Positions 24,628-33,618 of a stretch of 64,000 bases of DNA are shown here, in pieces; positions within the stretch are counted from its first letter, which is position 1; each line of letters begins with the position of its first letter. Under the pieces are notes generated by a model, which was given only the letters and a program-made list of their open reading frames with translations, did no database searches and was not told where the DNA came from. Both the position numbers and the translations under genes were made by a program. Origin of the DNA: Pannonibacter sp. XCT-53 (GTDB lineage Bacteria > Pseudomonadota > Alphaproteobacteria > Rhizobiales > Stappiaceae); contig NZ_JAABLQ010000004.1 in NCBI RefSeq assembly GCF_009915765.1, positions 124,001 to 188,000 on the forward strand, written 5' to 3'.

Positions 24628-26282
24628 GGGCGCAGTTCCTTGCTTTCCTCGCTGGCGCGCTGGCGCAGCTCGCGGCGGATGACCTTGCCGGTGGTCGTCA
24701 TCGGCAGGGCATCGACGAAATCGACCTCGCGCGGATATTCATGCGCCGCGAGGCGGGTCTTGACGAACAGGGCGATGTCATCGGCCAGCGCGTCGCTGGG
24801 CTCGACCCCGGCCTTCAGCACCACATAGGCCTTCACGATCTCCGTGCGCTGCGGGTCCGGCTTGCCGACCACGCCCGCCATGGCGACGGAAGGATGGCGC
24901 AACAGGCAGTCCTCGATCTCGCCCGGACCGATGCGGTAGCCCGACGAGGTGATGACGTCATCGTCGCGGCCGACAAAGCGCAGCCAGCCGTCGGCGTCGC
25001 GCACGCCGGTGTCGCCGGTCAGCAGCCAGTCGCCGAGGAACTTGGTCCTGGTTGCCGCCTCGTTGTTCCAGTAGCCGAGGAACATCACCGGATCGGGCCG
25101 CCGCACGGCAATGAGCCCCTGCTCGCCGTCCGCGGCAATCTCGCCTGCCTCCGTCACCACGTTCACATCATGGCCGGGCACCGCGCGGCCCATGATCCCG
25201 GGCCTTGCGTCCATCACGGCGGCGCAGCTGGAGACGATCATGTTGCATTCGGTCTGGCCGTAGAACTCGTTGATGGTGAGGCCAAACACCTTGCGGCCCC
25301 AGGCGATCAGCTCGGCGCCCAGCGTTTCGCCGCCCGAGGCGACGGAGCGCAGCGACAGGCTGTAGCGGCTCTCGGGGCTCTCCACCTGGCGCATCATCTT
25401 CAGCGCGGTGGGCGGCAAGAAGGCATTGCGGATGCCCTGGGCCTGCATAAGCTCGAAGGCCGCCTCGCCGGTGAACTTGCGGAAGCGGCAGGCCACGACC
25501 GGAATGCCGTGATACAGCGCCGGCATCAGCACGTCGAGCAGGCCGCCGATCCAGGCCCAGTCGGCCGGGGTCCAGAAGCGGTCGCCCGGGCACGGCAGGA
25601 AATCATGGCTCATCTCCACACCGGGCAGATGGCCGATCAGCACCCGGTGACCGTGCAAGGCCCCCTTCGGCTGACCTGTCGTGCCCGAGGTGTAGATGAT
25701 GATCGCCGGATCGTCGGCGCCCGTGTCGACGGGCGTGAACTGCGTCTCGTGGCCGGTCAGGGCCCGTGCCAGATCCTCGGCGCCGTCCATGGCCCCATCG
25801 ATGCAGAGCACGGTGGTGAGCGCCGGCAGGGCCTCGCGCAGGCGGGAGAGCTTGGCCGCCCCGGAGGCATCCGTGACAACGATCTTCGCCCCGGCATTGC
25901 CGAGCCGGTACTCCAGCGCTTCCTCGCCGAACAGCGTGAACAGCGGGATCGTGATCGCCCCGCATTTCAGCGCGGCGATATGCGCGGCGGCCGTCTCGAT
26001 GCTTTGCGGCAGCAACACGCCGACCCGGTCGCCCCGCTCCAGACCACGCGCCCGGAACAGGTTGGCGAGGCGGTTCGACAGCGCCTTCAGCTCGCCGAAG
26101 CTGACGCGCGTCGCCACGCCATCCTCGGCCACATAGGTGATCGCCTCACGCTCCGGCTCCACATCGGCCCAGCGGTCGCAGATGGCGACGCCGATGTTGA
26201 AGCGCTCGGGCACGCGCCAGCGGAACCCGTCCCGCAGCGCCTCGTAACTGTCGGCGGAAGCCAGCGCCGGGTCAGGCTGCAT
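24624..26282 (-). CDS. AMP-forming acyl-CoA synthetase
   Basis: A protein of 552 residues of the ANL superfamily. Visible motifs are the P-loop IIYTSGTTGQPKGA, the adenine-binding NEFYGQTECNM, LTGDTGVRDADGWLRFVGRDDDVITSSGYRIGPGEIE at the hinge, and the catalytic Lys in TTTGKVIRREL. The length and sequence suit a medium-chain or acetoacetate/isovalerate-type synthetase rather than the 650-residue acetoacetyl-CoA synthetase. In this cluster it probably activates a branched-chain or ketone-body acid. The ATG overlaps the end of the carboxylase gene by 11 bases, so they share a transcript. Confidence 0.9.
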   Translation of the reverse strand: MQPDPALASADSYEALRDGFRWRVPERFNIGVAICDRWADVEPEREAITYVAEDGVATRVSFGELKALSNRLANLFRARGLERGDRVGVLLPQSIETAAAHIAALKCGAITIPLFTLFGEEALEYRLGNAGAKIVVTDASGAAKLSRLREALPALTTVLCIDGAMDGAEDLARALTGHETQFTPVDTGADDPAIIIYTSGTTGQPKGALHGHRVLIGHLPGVEMSHDFLPCPGDRFWTPADWAWIGGLLDVLMPALYHGIPVVACRFRKFTGEAAFELMQAQGIRNAFLPPTALKMMRQVESPESRYSLSLRSVASGGETLGAELIAWGRKVFGLTINEFYGQTECNMIVSSCAAVMDARPGIMGRAVPGHDVNVVTEAGEIAADGEQGLIAVRRPDPVMFLGYWNNEAATRTKFLGDWLLTGDTGVRDADGWLRFVGRDDDVITSSGYRIGPGEIEDCLLRHPSVAMAGVVGKPDPQRTEIVKAYVVLKAGVEPSDALADDIALFVKTRLAAHEYPREVDFVDALPMTTTGKVIRRELRQRASEESKELRP

Positions 26283-28266
26283 CGGCCGTCTCCTCGGCAA
26301 GGGCCAGCAGCAGCGTGCCGTCGGTCACCTGCTCGCCGGCGGCAACGAAGACATCGGCAATCACGCCATCGCGCGGGGCGGTCAGCGTGTGTTCCATCTT
26401 CATCGCCTCGAGGATGACGAGCGGCTGGCCCCTGGTCACAGCCATGCCCTTCTGCGCCGTCAGTACCTTGACCAGACCCGGCATCGGCGCAACCAGCTTG
26501 TCGCCGGCCGCATCGCCCTCGTCGTCTCCGGACAGGACATCCGCCCGGACAAACTCGAAGGCCTCACCGGCATAGAACACGGATAGGCCCTGGCCCGTCT
26601 CGGCCAGCCGTGCCTTGTCGCGGTGGCCGCCCGTGTCGAAGCGGATCTCGCCATCGCCCACATGGGTCAGCTCCAGTTCCAGCACGTTGCCGGCAAGATG
26701 CACGGCAAAGCGGCTGCGGCCGAGGCTGCGCGCCTCGATCTCGTGCCGCGCGCCCTTGTGGTCCAGCACGGCGAACTGGCGCGAGGCGCTCCAGCCACGC
26801 CAGCCGATGAGACGGTCCCAGGGATCCGTCCCTTCCGCCGGACGCAGCAGCCCGAGGCTCGCCAGCGCCGCCAGTGCCATCACGGTCGGCGGCGTCTCGC
26901 CCTGGGCGATGAGCGCGTCCTGGTCGCGGCCGATCAGGCCTGTGTCCACGTCGCCTGCGGCAAAGCCCTCGTGCCGGCACAGCGCCGCCAGGAAAGTGGC
27001 GTTGGTGACGGAGCCGGCCACTTCCGTTGCCTCCAGCGCGGCCAGCAGGCGGGCGAGCGCGGTCTTGCGGTCCGGGCCATGCACGATGATCTTGGCGATC
27101 ATTGGGTCATAGTAGGGGGTGATGGTGTCGCCCTGGCGCACGCCGGAATCCACCCGGGCGATGTGCGCAGGCAGACGCAGATGGTCGAGCGTGCCCGTCG
27201 CCGGCAGGAAGCCCTTGGCGGCGTCCTCGGCATAGAGCCGCGCCTCGAAGGCCCAGCCGTTGATCGACAGCTGGTCCTGGGTCAGCGGCAGCTTCTCGCC
27301 GCTCGCCACCTTCAGCTGCCATTCGACGAGATCCTGCCCGGTGATCGCTTCGGTCACCGGATGCTCCACCTGCAGGCGGGTGTTCATCTCCATGAAGTAG
27401 AAGCGGTCTTCCGACAGCCCGTCCGACACGTCGGCAATGAACTCGATGGTGCCGGCACCGGAATAGTTGATCGCCTTGGCCGCCCGCACGGCGGCAGCGC
27501 CCATCGCGGCGCGCATTGCCTCCGGCATGCCGGGCGCCGGGGCCTCCTCGATCACCTTCTGGTGGCGGCGCTGCAGCGAGCAGTCGCGCTCGAACAGATG
27601 CACGGCATTGCCGTGGTTGTCGCCGAAGACCTGGATCTCGATATGGCGCGGCTTGGTCAGGTACTTCTCGATCAGGACGCAAGGGTCGCCGAAGCTCGCC
27701 TGCCCCTCGCGCTGCGCGCCTTCCAGCGCAGCGAGGAAGTCGATCGGATCATCCACCCGCCGCATGCCCTTGCCGCCGCCGCCGGCCCGGGCCTTGATCA
27801 GCACCGGATAGCCGATCTCGTCGGCACGGGCCTTCAGGAAGGCGGGGTCCTGGTTGTCGCCGTGATAGCCCGGCACCACCGGCACGCCGGCCTTCTGCAT
27901 CAGCGCCTTGGCCGCGTCCTTCAGGCCCATGGCGCGGATCGCGTCGGCGCTGGGGCCGATGAAGGTGATGCCGGCAGCCGTCAGCGCATCGACGAAGCCC
28001 GGGTTCTCGGACAGGAACCCGTAGCCCGGATGCACCGCTTCCGCCTTGCTGAGACGGCAGATCTCGATGATCCGCTCGACCTTCAGATAGCTCTCGGCCA
28101 CGGGCGCCGGTCCCAGCCGCCAGGCCTCGTCGGCCAGCGCCACATGCTTGGAGTTGGCATCGGCGTCGGAATAGACCGCAACCGTCCGGATGCCCAGCCG
28201 CCGCGCGGTTTCGATGACCCGGCACGCAATCTCGCCCCGGTTGGCGATGAGGATTTTCTTGAACAT
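26272..28266 (-). CDS. mccA: 3-methylcrotonyl-CoA carboxylase, alpha (biotin) subunit
   Basis: A protein of 664 residues. The N-terminal biotin carboxylase domain (KKILIANRGEIACRVI, ATP-grasp AGGGGKGMR, FMEMNTRLQVEHPVTE) is followed by a linker and a C-terminal biotinyl domain with the modified Lys K623 in EAMKMEHTL. It carboxylates biotin and works with the beta subunit at 28699-30306 to convert 3-methylcrotonyl-CoA to methylglutaconyl-CoA. Propionyl- or geranyl-CoA carboxylase subunits are similar, but the HMG-CoA lyase and hydratase neighbours decide for methylcrotonyl-CoA. The start overlaps the ASCH gene stop as TGATG. Confidence 0.95.
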   Translation of the reverse strand: MFKKILIANRGEIACRVIETARRLGIRTVAVYSDADANSKHVALADEAWRLGPAPVAESYLKVERIIEICRLSKAEAVHPGYGFLSENPGFVDALTAAGITFIGPSADAIRAMGLKDAAKALMQKAGVPVVPGYHGDNQDPAFLKARADEIGYPVLIKARAGGGGKGMRRVDDPIDFLAALEGAQREGQASFGDPCVLIEKYLTKPRHIEIQVFGDNHGNAVHLFERDCSLQRRHQKVIEEAPAPGMPEAMRAAMGAAAVRAAKAINYSGAGTIEFIADVSDGLSEDRFYFMEMNTRLQVEHPVTEAITGQDLVEWQLKVASGEKLPLTQDQLSINGWAFEARLYAEDAAKGFLPATGTLDHLRLPAHIARVDSGVRQGDTITPYYDPMIAKIIVHGPDRKTALARLLAALEATEVAGSVTNATFLAALCRHEGFAAGDVDTGLIGRDQDALIAQGETPPTVMALAALASLGLLRPAEGTDPWDRLIGWRGWSASRQFAVLDHKGARHEIEARSLGRSRFAVHLAGNVLELELTHVGDGEIRFDTGGHRDKARLAETGQGLSVFYAGEAFEFVRADVLSGDDEGDAAGDKLVAPMPGLVKVLTAQKGMAVTRGQPLVILEAMKMEHTLTAPRDGVIADVFVAAGEQVTDGTLLLALAEETADAA

Positions 28267-28694
28267 CACTGTGCCTCCCCGGCCAGATCTTCCACGACGC
28301 GGAACCGCTCGCAGACCAGTTCCATGTCCGGCGAAAAGCCGCCGTTGCGATCAAAATAGGCCCCGTGGTCCCGCTGCCAGCCGGCGAGATCTTCGTTCTC
28401 CCCCTCGCTCAGGGCAAACTCGGCATCGACATCGCAGAAACGGCGGATCGCCACGGACGTGGTCTCGATGACGAGGGCAGGCGTGTCGTCCCAGTTGAGA
28501 ACGATGTCCCGGCGTCCGGCCACCGGCAGCGCCTCTTCCCCCTCGGTGAAATCGCGCAGCGCTCCGCAGGTGCCGGTCTTGCGGCCACTGCGTACCAGGG
28601 CAATCAGCTCCGCCGACAAGCGCTCGCTGTCGCCGAACTTGAAGGTGACGGCGCCGGGATACTTGGCTTTCAGATCATCCAGTGTCTTGGTCAT
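28266..28694 (-). CDS. ASCH domain protein
   Basis: A protein of 142 residues. The ASCH fold (PUA-related, RNA- or nucleoside-binding) is indicated by FKFGDSERLSAELIALVRSGRKTGTCGALRDF, RRDIVLNWDDTPALVIETTSVAIRRFCDVDAEFALSEGENED and WQRDHGAYF. Small ASCH proteins related to E. coli YqfB can hydrolyse N4-acylcytidines, and others bind RNA. The unusual feature is its location: it is translationally coupled on both sides between the beta and alpha subunit genes of methylcrotonyl-CoA carboxylase. No metabolic link is known to me. Membership of the family is clear, the function is not. Confidence 0.88.
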   Translation of the reverse strand: MTKTLDDLKAKYPGAVTFKFGDSERLSAELIALVRSGRKTGTCGALRDFTEGEEALPVAGRRDIVLNWDDTPALVIETTSVAIRRFCDVDAEFALSEGENEDLAGWQRDHGAYFDRNGGFSPDMELVCERFRVVEDLAGEAQ

Positions 28695-28698
28695 GGCA

Positions 28699-30306
28699 TC
28701 ACATCCGGAACAGGCCGAAGCGGGTGTCGTCGATCGGGGCGTTGAGCGCGGCCGACAGGGACAGGGCGAGGCAGTCGCGCGTCTTGCGCGGGTCGATGAT
28801 GCCGTCGTCCCACAGCCGTGCCGAGGCATAGAGCGGATGGCCCTGCGCCTCGAACTGGTCGATGACCGGTTGCTTGAAGGCCTTCTCTTCCTCCGCCGAC
28901 CAGCTGCCGCCCTTGCGCTCGATGCCCTCGCGCCGGACGGTGGCCAGCACGCCGGCGGCCTGTTCGCCGCCCATCACCGAAATGCGGGAGTTCGGCCAGG
29001 TCCACAGGAAGCGCGGGGAATAGGCGCGGCCGCACATGCCGTAATTGCCCGCCCCGAACGATCCGCCGACCAGCATGGTGATCTTCGGAACGGAGGTGGT
29101 GGCGACCGCCGTCACCAGCTTGGCGCCGTCCTTGGCGATGCCGCCGCTCTCGTATTTGCGCCCGACCATGAAGCCGGTGATGTTCTGCAGGAACACCAGC
29201 GGGATCTTGCGCTGCGAGCACAGCTCCACGAAATGCGCGCCCTTGACCGCGCTCTCGGAGAACAGCACGCCGTTGTTGGCAATGATGCCGACCGGCATGC
29301 CGTAGATATGGGCAAAGCCGCAGACCAGCGTCGTGCCGTAGCGCGCCTTGAACTCGTCGAAGCGCGAGCCGTCGACCACGCGGGCGATGACCTCGCGGAT
29401 GTCATAGGGCGTCTTCAGGTCCGCCGGCACCACGCCGAGGATTTCCTCCGGGTCGTAGAGCGGATCTTCCGGGCTCACCAGATCGAGCTGCGCCGGCTTC
29501 AGCCGGTTGAGATTGGCGACCGCGCGGCGCGCCAGCGCCAGCGCGTGGGCGTCGTCACGGGCCAGGTGATCGGCCACGCCGGACAGGCGCGTGTGCACGT
29601 CGCCGCCGCCCAGATCCTCGGCGGTCACTTCCTCGCCCGTCGCCGCCTTCACCAGCGGCGGGCCGGCGAGGAAGATGGTGCCCTGGTTCTTGACGATGAT
29701 GGTCTCGTCGCTCATCGCCGGCACATAGGCGCCACCGGCGGTGCAGGAGCCCATCACCACGGCGATCTGGGCAATGCCCCGCGCCGACATGTTGGCCTGG
29801 TTGAAGAAGATGCGCCCGAAGTGGTCGCGGTCGGGGAACACCTCGTCCTGGTTCGGCAGGTTGGCGCCGCCGGAATCCACGAGATAGACGCAAGGCAGGT
29901 TGTTCTCGGCGGCGATCTCCTGCGCGCGCAGGTGCTTCTTCACCGTCATCGGATAGTAGGTGCCGCCCTTCACCGTCGCGTCATTGGCGACGATCATCAC
30001 CTCGCGGCCCTCGACCCGGCCGATGCCGGCGATGACACCGGCCGACGGGGAGGCATTGTCATACATCTCGTGCGCGGCAAAGAGGCCGATCTCCAGGAAC
30101 GGCGAACCCGGATCAAGCAGGCGCGACACCCGCTCGCGCGGCAGAATCTTGCCGCGGGCGGTGTGGCGCTCGCGGGCAACGGCCCCGCCCCCGTCAAAGG
30201 CGGCCTCGGCCGCACGGCGCACCTCGGCCAGCGCGGCCTCATGGGCGGCGCGGTTCTTCTCGAAGGTCTCGCCGCGCGTGGCGACGTTCGATTTCAGAAT
30301 GCCCAT
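28699..30306 (-). CDS. mccB: 3-methylcrotonyl-CoA carboxylase, beta subunit
   Basis: A carboxyltransferase of 535 residues with both crotonase-like halves. The acyl-CoA half has YLVDSGGANLPNQDEVFPDRDHFGRIFFNQANMSA and GSCTAGGAYVPAMSDE. The carboxybiotin half has PLVFLQNITGFMVGRKYESGGIAKDGAKLV and GGSFGAGNYGMCGRAYSPRFLWTWPNSRISVMGGEQAAGVL, which are diagnostic for MCC-beta rather than PCC-beta. It is the first enzyme gene after the TetR regulator, 23 bases downstream of it. Confidence 0.96.
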   Translation of the reverse strand: MGILKSNVATRGETFEKNRAAHEAALAEVRRAAEAAFDGGGAVARERHTARGKILPRERVSRLLDPGSPFLEIGLFAAHEMYDNASPSAGVIAGIGRVEGREVMIVANDATVKGGTYYPMTVKKHLRAQEIAAENNLPCVYLVDSGGANLPNQDEVFPDRDHFGRIFFNQANMSARGIAQIAVVMGSCTAGGAYVPAMSDETIIVKNQGTIFLAGPPLVKAATGEEVTAEDLGGGDVHTRLSGVADHLARDDAHALALARRAVANLNRLKPAQLDLVSPEDPLYDPEEILGVVPADLKTPYDIREVIARVVDGSRFDEFKARYGTTLVCGFAHIYGMPVGIIANNGVLFSESAVKGAHFVELCSQRKIPLVFLQNITGFMVGRKYESGGIAKDGAKLVTAVATTSVPKITMLVGGSFGAGNYGMCGRAYSPRFLWTWPNSRISVMGGEQAAGVLATVRREGIERKGGSWSAEEEKAFKQPVIDQFEAQGHPLYASARLWDDGIIDPRKTRDCLALSLSAALNAPIDDTRFGLFRM

Positions 30307-30329
30307 GGGCGGTTCGCTCCCTTGCGGTC

Positions 30330-30926
30330 TCAGGTGACGCTGCCGGTCACCATGTTGAGATAGATGGTCTCGATGTCGGTTTCGCTGAGGCGGCCACCGG
30401 GCCGGTACCAGGTGCCCAGACCCGTCAGCATGGCAATGAGGGCCCGGGTCACGACGCGCGGCTCGCTGACCCTGAACTCGCCCGCCGCCGCCCCGCGTTC
30501 CAGGATGCGGGTCAGCACGTCCTCATAGGCGCGACGCTGCGCCTCGATACCGGCAAAGTTCTCCGGCTCCAGGTTGCGCAGCTCCATGTAGGAGATGAAC
30601 ACCGCGTCGGTGCGGGCCAGGTGATAGCGGATGTGAAAGCGGGTGAACCGCTCCAACGCGGGCTTCGGGGCCTCGTCCGCCGGGGCCGTCGCCGCTTCCT
30701 GCTCCCAGGCGGCCAGCAGCGCGGCCATATGGCCGGACATCAGGTCCCTCAGGAGATCCTGCTTCGTGGGGAAGTGATTGTAGAGCGCGCCGGGCTGGAC
30801 ACCGACCTCTGCCGCGATCTGGCGCATGGACACGGCCGCGTAGCCCTGACGGGCAAACAGGCTGAGCGCAGCTGCGCGCACGCGCTCCGCCGTCTCCTCG
30901 CCCTTCGCTCCGCTCGGTCGCGCCAT
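30330..30926 (-). CDS. TetR-family regulator of the liu cluster
   Basis: A protein of 198 residues. The N-terminal helix-turn-helix (RVRAAALSLFARQGYAAVSMRQIAAEVGVQPGALYNHFPTKQDLL) is followed by a variable helical ligand-binding domain. First gene on the strand ahead of the leucine-degradation genes, it is a likely autoregulated repressor that responds to an acyl-CoA intermediate, comparable to the LiuQ/PsrA-like regulators known for these pathways. A palindromic operator lies 30 bases upstream (30956-30973). Confidence 0.9.
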   Translation of the reverse strand: MARPSGAKGEETAERVRAAALSLFARQGYAAVSMRQIAAEVGVQPGALYNHFPTKQDLLRDLMSGHMAALLAAWEQEAATAPADEAPKPALERFTRFHIRYHLARTDAVFISYMELRNLEPENFAGIEAQRRAYEDVLTRILERGAAAGEFRVSEPRVVTRALIAMLTGLGTWYRPGGRLSETDIETIYLNMVTGSVT

Positions 30927-30955
30927 GGTTGCTCTTCCTCCCGGATTGGAAAATA

Positions 30956-30973
30956 AATGAACGATCATTCATT
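30956..30973. promoter_or_regulatory. Candidate TetR operator upstream of the liu cluster
   Basis: An 18-bp near-perfect palindrome AATGAACGATCATTCATT with one mismatched pair, 30 bases before the regulator start codon and in the gap shared with the divergent ppk2. The shape TGAAcG..TTCA is typical for TetR regulators of fatty- and branched-chain acyl-CoA genes. Confidence 0.65.
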
Positions 30974-31164
30974 TTCAAGCCGTTTCTTGTCCGGCATGTT
31001 CCGGTCAGCCCGCGATCCGGGCCGGCGGTCGAGGGCTGCCTTGAGCGGGGGATCCGGCATCGCCACATCTTGCCAGGGCTTCGGCAAGCTGTCGCAATCG
31101 CGGTGTATTTTGCCGGCGGCAAATTCCGGACGGCAGGTTGCCGCCCGAGGACAAGGACCGGATC

Positions 31165-32100
31165 ATGGACGGGAACGAGCAGAAGAACGCGCGCGAGTTG
31201 AGCTGGGTGGATGCCGAATGGCTCGACAGTCTCGATGAAGAGCTGGAGATGGAAATCGACGACCAGATGATGTCGCCGGAGCTGGCGCGCGAACTGGCCT
31301 TCATTTCCGACATGAAGCACAAGTCGACGGTCGAACGTCAGGTCTATTTCCAAGAGCTGCTGCGGCTGCAGGCCGAGCTGGTGAAGATGCAGGACTGGAT
31401 CCAGCACACCGGCTACAAGCTGGTCGTGCTGTTCGAGGGCCGCGATGCCGCCGGCAAGGGCGGCGTGATCAAGCGCATCACCCAGCGTCTCAATCCCCGC
31501 GCGGCGCGGGTCGTTGCGCTGCCGGCCCCCACGGAGCGCGAGAAGACCCAGTGGTACTTCCAGCGCTATGTGCCGCATTTGCCGGCGGCTGGCGAGATGG
31601 TCCTGTTCGACCGCTCCTGGTACAACCGCTCCGGCGTCGAGCGGGTCATGGGTTTTGCCAACCCGGACCAGGTCGAGGAATTCTTCAACGACGTCCCCGA
31701 ATTCGAGCGCATGCTGGCCCGCTCCGGCATCAAGCTGGTGAAATACTGGTTCTCCATCACCGACCAGGAGCAGCAGCTGCGCTTCCTGATGCGCATCCAT
31801 GATCCGCTGAAGCAGTGGAAGCTGTCGCCGATGGACCTGCAGTCGCGCATCCGCTGGGAAGCCTACACCAAGGCCAAGGAAGAGACCTTCGCGCGCACCA
31901 ACATCCCGGAAGCGCCCTGGTTCATCGTCGAGGGCAACGACAAGAAGGCGGCACGTCTCAACTGCATCTCGCACCTCCTGTCGCAGGTTCCCTATGAGGA
32001 AATTCCGCATGACCCGATCAAGCTGCCGGATCGCGTGTTCAACCCGGACTACGAGCGCATGACGCTGCCGGAAGAACTCTACGTGCCGAAGATCTACTGA
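31165..32100 (+). CDS. ppk2: Polyphosphate kinase 2
   Basis: A protein of 311 residues, normal for a one-domain class I PPK2. It transfers phosphate between polyphosphate and nucleoside diphosphates, in the direction of GTP or ATP formation. Walker A is EGRDAAGKGG (residues 91-100), the lid contains NPRAARVVALPAPTEREKTQWYFQRYV, and Walker B is VLFDRSWYNRSGVERVMGF. The N-terminal 50 residues are acidic and probably disordered. The ATG preceded by AAGGACC is used, and an in-frame start nine codons upstream is less likely. It is divergent from the TetR gene. Confidence 0.95.
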   Translation: MDGNEQKNARELSWVDAEWLDSLDEELEMEIDDQMMSPELARELAFISDMKHKSTVERQVYFQELLRLQAELVKMQDWIQHTGYKLVVLFEGRDAAGKGGVIKRITQRLNPRAARVVALPAPTEREKTQWYFQRYVPHLPAAGEMVLFDRSWYNRSGVERVMGFANPDQVEEFFNDVPEFERMLARSGIKLVKYWFSITDQEQQLRFLMRIHDPLKQWKLSPMDLQSRIRWEAYTKAKEETFARTNIPEAPWFIVEGNDKKAARLNCISHLLSQVPYEEIPHDPIKLPDRVFNPDYERMTLPEELYVPKIY

Positions 32101-32116
32101 CCGCGGGGCCCACGTG

Positions 32117-32154
32117 GCGCCGTTCCAGTCCCTCACGGGGGACTGGAACGGCGC
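32117..32154 (+). terminator. Strong hairpin after ppk2
   Basis: A perfect 15-bp inverted repeat, GCGCCGTTCCAGTCC with GGACTGGAACGGCGC, and an 8-base loop. It starts 17 bases after the stop codon. There is no T-run (CGGAAAAG follows), so it may stabilise the 3' end or need a factor. Confidence 0.6.
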
Positions 32155-32260
32155 GGAAAAGCCTGCCAATGTGCGCTCCCTTCCTGACGGTCGCACCATC
32201 GCCGCACCGGCTGATCACGTGCCACCGTTCTCTTGTTGCCGGTTCTGAGGAGCGTACATC

Positions 32261-33280
32261 ATGACTGAAACTGCGAAGCCTGTTCGCTGGGGCGTGCTGT
32301 CGACAGCCCGCATCGCGCGGGAAAAGGTGATCCCGGGGATCCGGCGCTCGAAGACCGGGACAGTCGCGGCGATTGCCTCGCGCAGCCAGGAGAGCGCCGA
32401 TGCGGCTGCCCGCGCGCTGGGCATTCCGGTGGCGCATGGCAGCTACGAGGCGTTGCTGGCCGATCCGTCCATCGACGCGATCTACAATCCCTTGCCCAAC
32501 CACCTGCATGTGCCGATGACGATTGCCGCCGTGAAGGCCGGCAAGCATGTCTTGTGCGAAAAGCCGATCGCGCTGACGGCGGCCGAGGCGCGTCAGCTGC
32601 TTGACCTGCCCAGGGACAAGCTGGTTGCCGAGGGCTTCATGGTGCGCTGGCATCCGCAGTGGCTGAAAGCCCGCGAGATCGTGCGCTCCGGCGAACTCGG
32701 GGAGCTGAAGGCCGTGCAGGCGTTCTTCAGCTATTTCAACGATGACCCGGGCAACATCCGCAACCGGGCCGACATCGGCGGCGGCGCGCTGATGGACATC
32801 GGCTGCTACCCGATGGTGGCCGGACGCTTCTTCTTCGATGCCGAGCCGCTGCGGGTGGTCTCGCTGATCGACCGCGACCCGGCCTTCGGCACCGACCGTC
32901 TGTCGAGCGGCCTGATGGACTTCGGCAACGGCCGGCGGCTGGAGTTCACCGTCGCCACCCAGCTGGCGCCGTTCCAGCGGCTGCAGCTGGTGGGCACAAG
33001 GCGCCGGCTCGAGATCACCATTCCCTTCAACGCACCGCAGGGGGAGGGGGTCAGTCTCAAGCTCGACAGCGGCGCGAAGCTGGGCGATGCGGCTGCCGAG
33101 GTGCTCGAGATCGCGCCCTCGGACCAGTATGCCGAACTGGCGGACGCCTTTGGCCGCGCCGTTCTGGGCGAGGTGCCGGCGCCCTATGCCGCCGAGGACG
33201 CTGTGCGCAACATGGAAATCCTCGATGCGCTGGTCCGCTCCGAGCGCGACGGCGGCTGGGCGAACGTGTCGCCGCTCTGA
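32261..33280 (+). CDS. Gfo/Idh/MocA family NAD(P)-dependent oxidoreductase
   Basis: A protein of 339 residues. The Rossmann part starts WGVLSTARIAREKVIPGIRRS. The signature YNPLPNHLHVPMTIAAVKAGKHVLCEKPI follows near residues 77-105, with the catalytic Lys in the E-K-P motif. The C-terminal alpha/beta domain includes GGGALMDIGCYPMVAGRFFF. These enzymes oxidise or reduce sugars, inositols or aldoses, but the substrate is not deducible. It is transcribed alone and ends in a strong terminator. Confidence 0.92.
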   Translation: MTETAKPVRWGVLSTARIAREKVIPGIRRSKTGTVAAIASRSQESADAAARALGIPVAHGSYEALLADPSIDAIYNPLPNHLHVPMTIAAVKAGKHVLCEKPIALTAAEARQLLDLPRDKLVAEGFMVRWHPQWLKAREIVRSGELGELKAVQAFFSYFNDDPGNIRNRADIGGGALMDIGCYPMVAGRFFFDAEPLRVVSLIDRDPAFGTDRLSSGLMDFGNGRRLEFTVATQLAPFQRLQLVGTRRRLEITIPFNAPQGEGVSLKLDSGAKLGDAAAEVLEIAPSDQYAELADAFGRAVLGEVPAPYAAEDAVRNMEILDALVRSERDGGWANVSPL

Positions 33281-33294
33281 AGGAGAAGCAGACG

Positions 33295-33328
33295 AAAAAA
33301 GGCCCGGGCGGATCGCCCGGGCCTTTTT
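33295..33328 (+). terminator. Terminator of the Gfo/Idh/MocA gene (left half of a larger repeat)
   Basis: A stem AAAAAGGCCCGGGCG / CGCCCGGGCCTTTTT with loop GAT, starting 15 bases after the stop codon. The same 23-bp core recurs at 33591-33613. Confidence 0.9.
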
Positions 33329-33618
33329 GTCAGACTGCTGACAAACCTCGGAGTTTCGTCAGTTTGCCGTCATTCCGGACAAGGTGAGCGTTCAGCGAAC
33401 CGCAGATCCGGAATCCAGCATGTCTGTGCGAGCGCACGCGAGCCCAAAACTAAGTCAACTCGATACGACTTGCGACCGGCATGTGTGTCGCGCTTCGCGC
33501 GGCTGATATCTGGATCCCGGCTCGGCGCTTCGCTCACGCTCAGCTGGGCCGGAATGACTGCGAGTAAGTTTGTCAGCAGTCTGGCAAAACGGCCCGGGCG
33601 GATCGCCCGGGCCGTTTT
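33296..33618. repeat. Large inverted-repeat element (MITE-like or dispersed palindromic repeat)
   Basis: The gap between two convergent genes is one imperfect palindrome of 323 bp. Its outer arms are about 51 bases each (33296-33346 and 33568-33618). Each arm consists of a terminator hairpin plus the 16-mer CAGACTGCTGACAAAC. Inside, a second pair GTCATTCCGG (33370-33379) is matched by CCGGAATGAC (33550-33559). Next comes TGAGCG...AGCGAA facing TTCGCT...CGCTCA, then ATCCGGAATCCA facing TGGATCCCGG. No transposase is encoded. It looks like a non-autonomous dispersed repeat of this genome that also supplies terminators to both neighbours. Confidence 0.75.
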
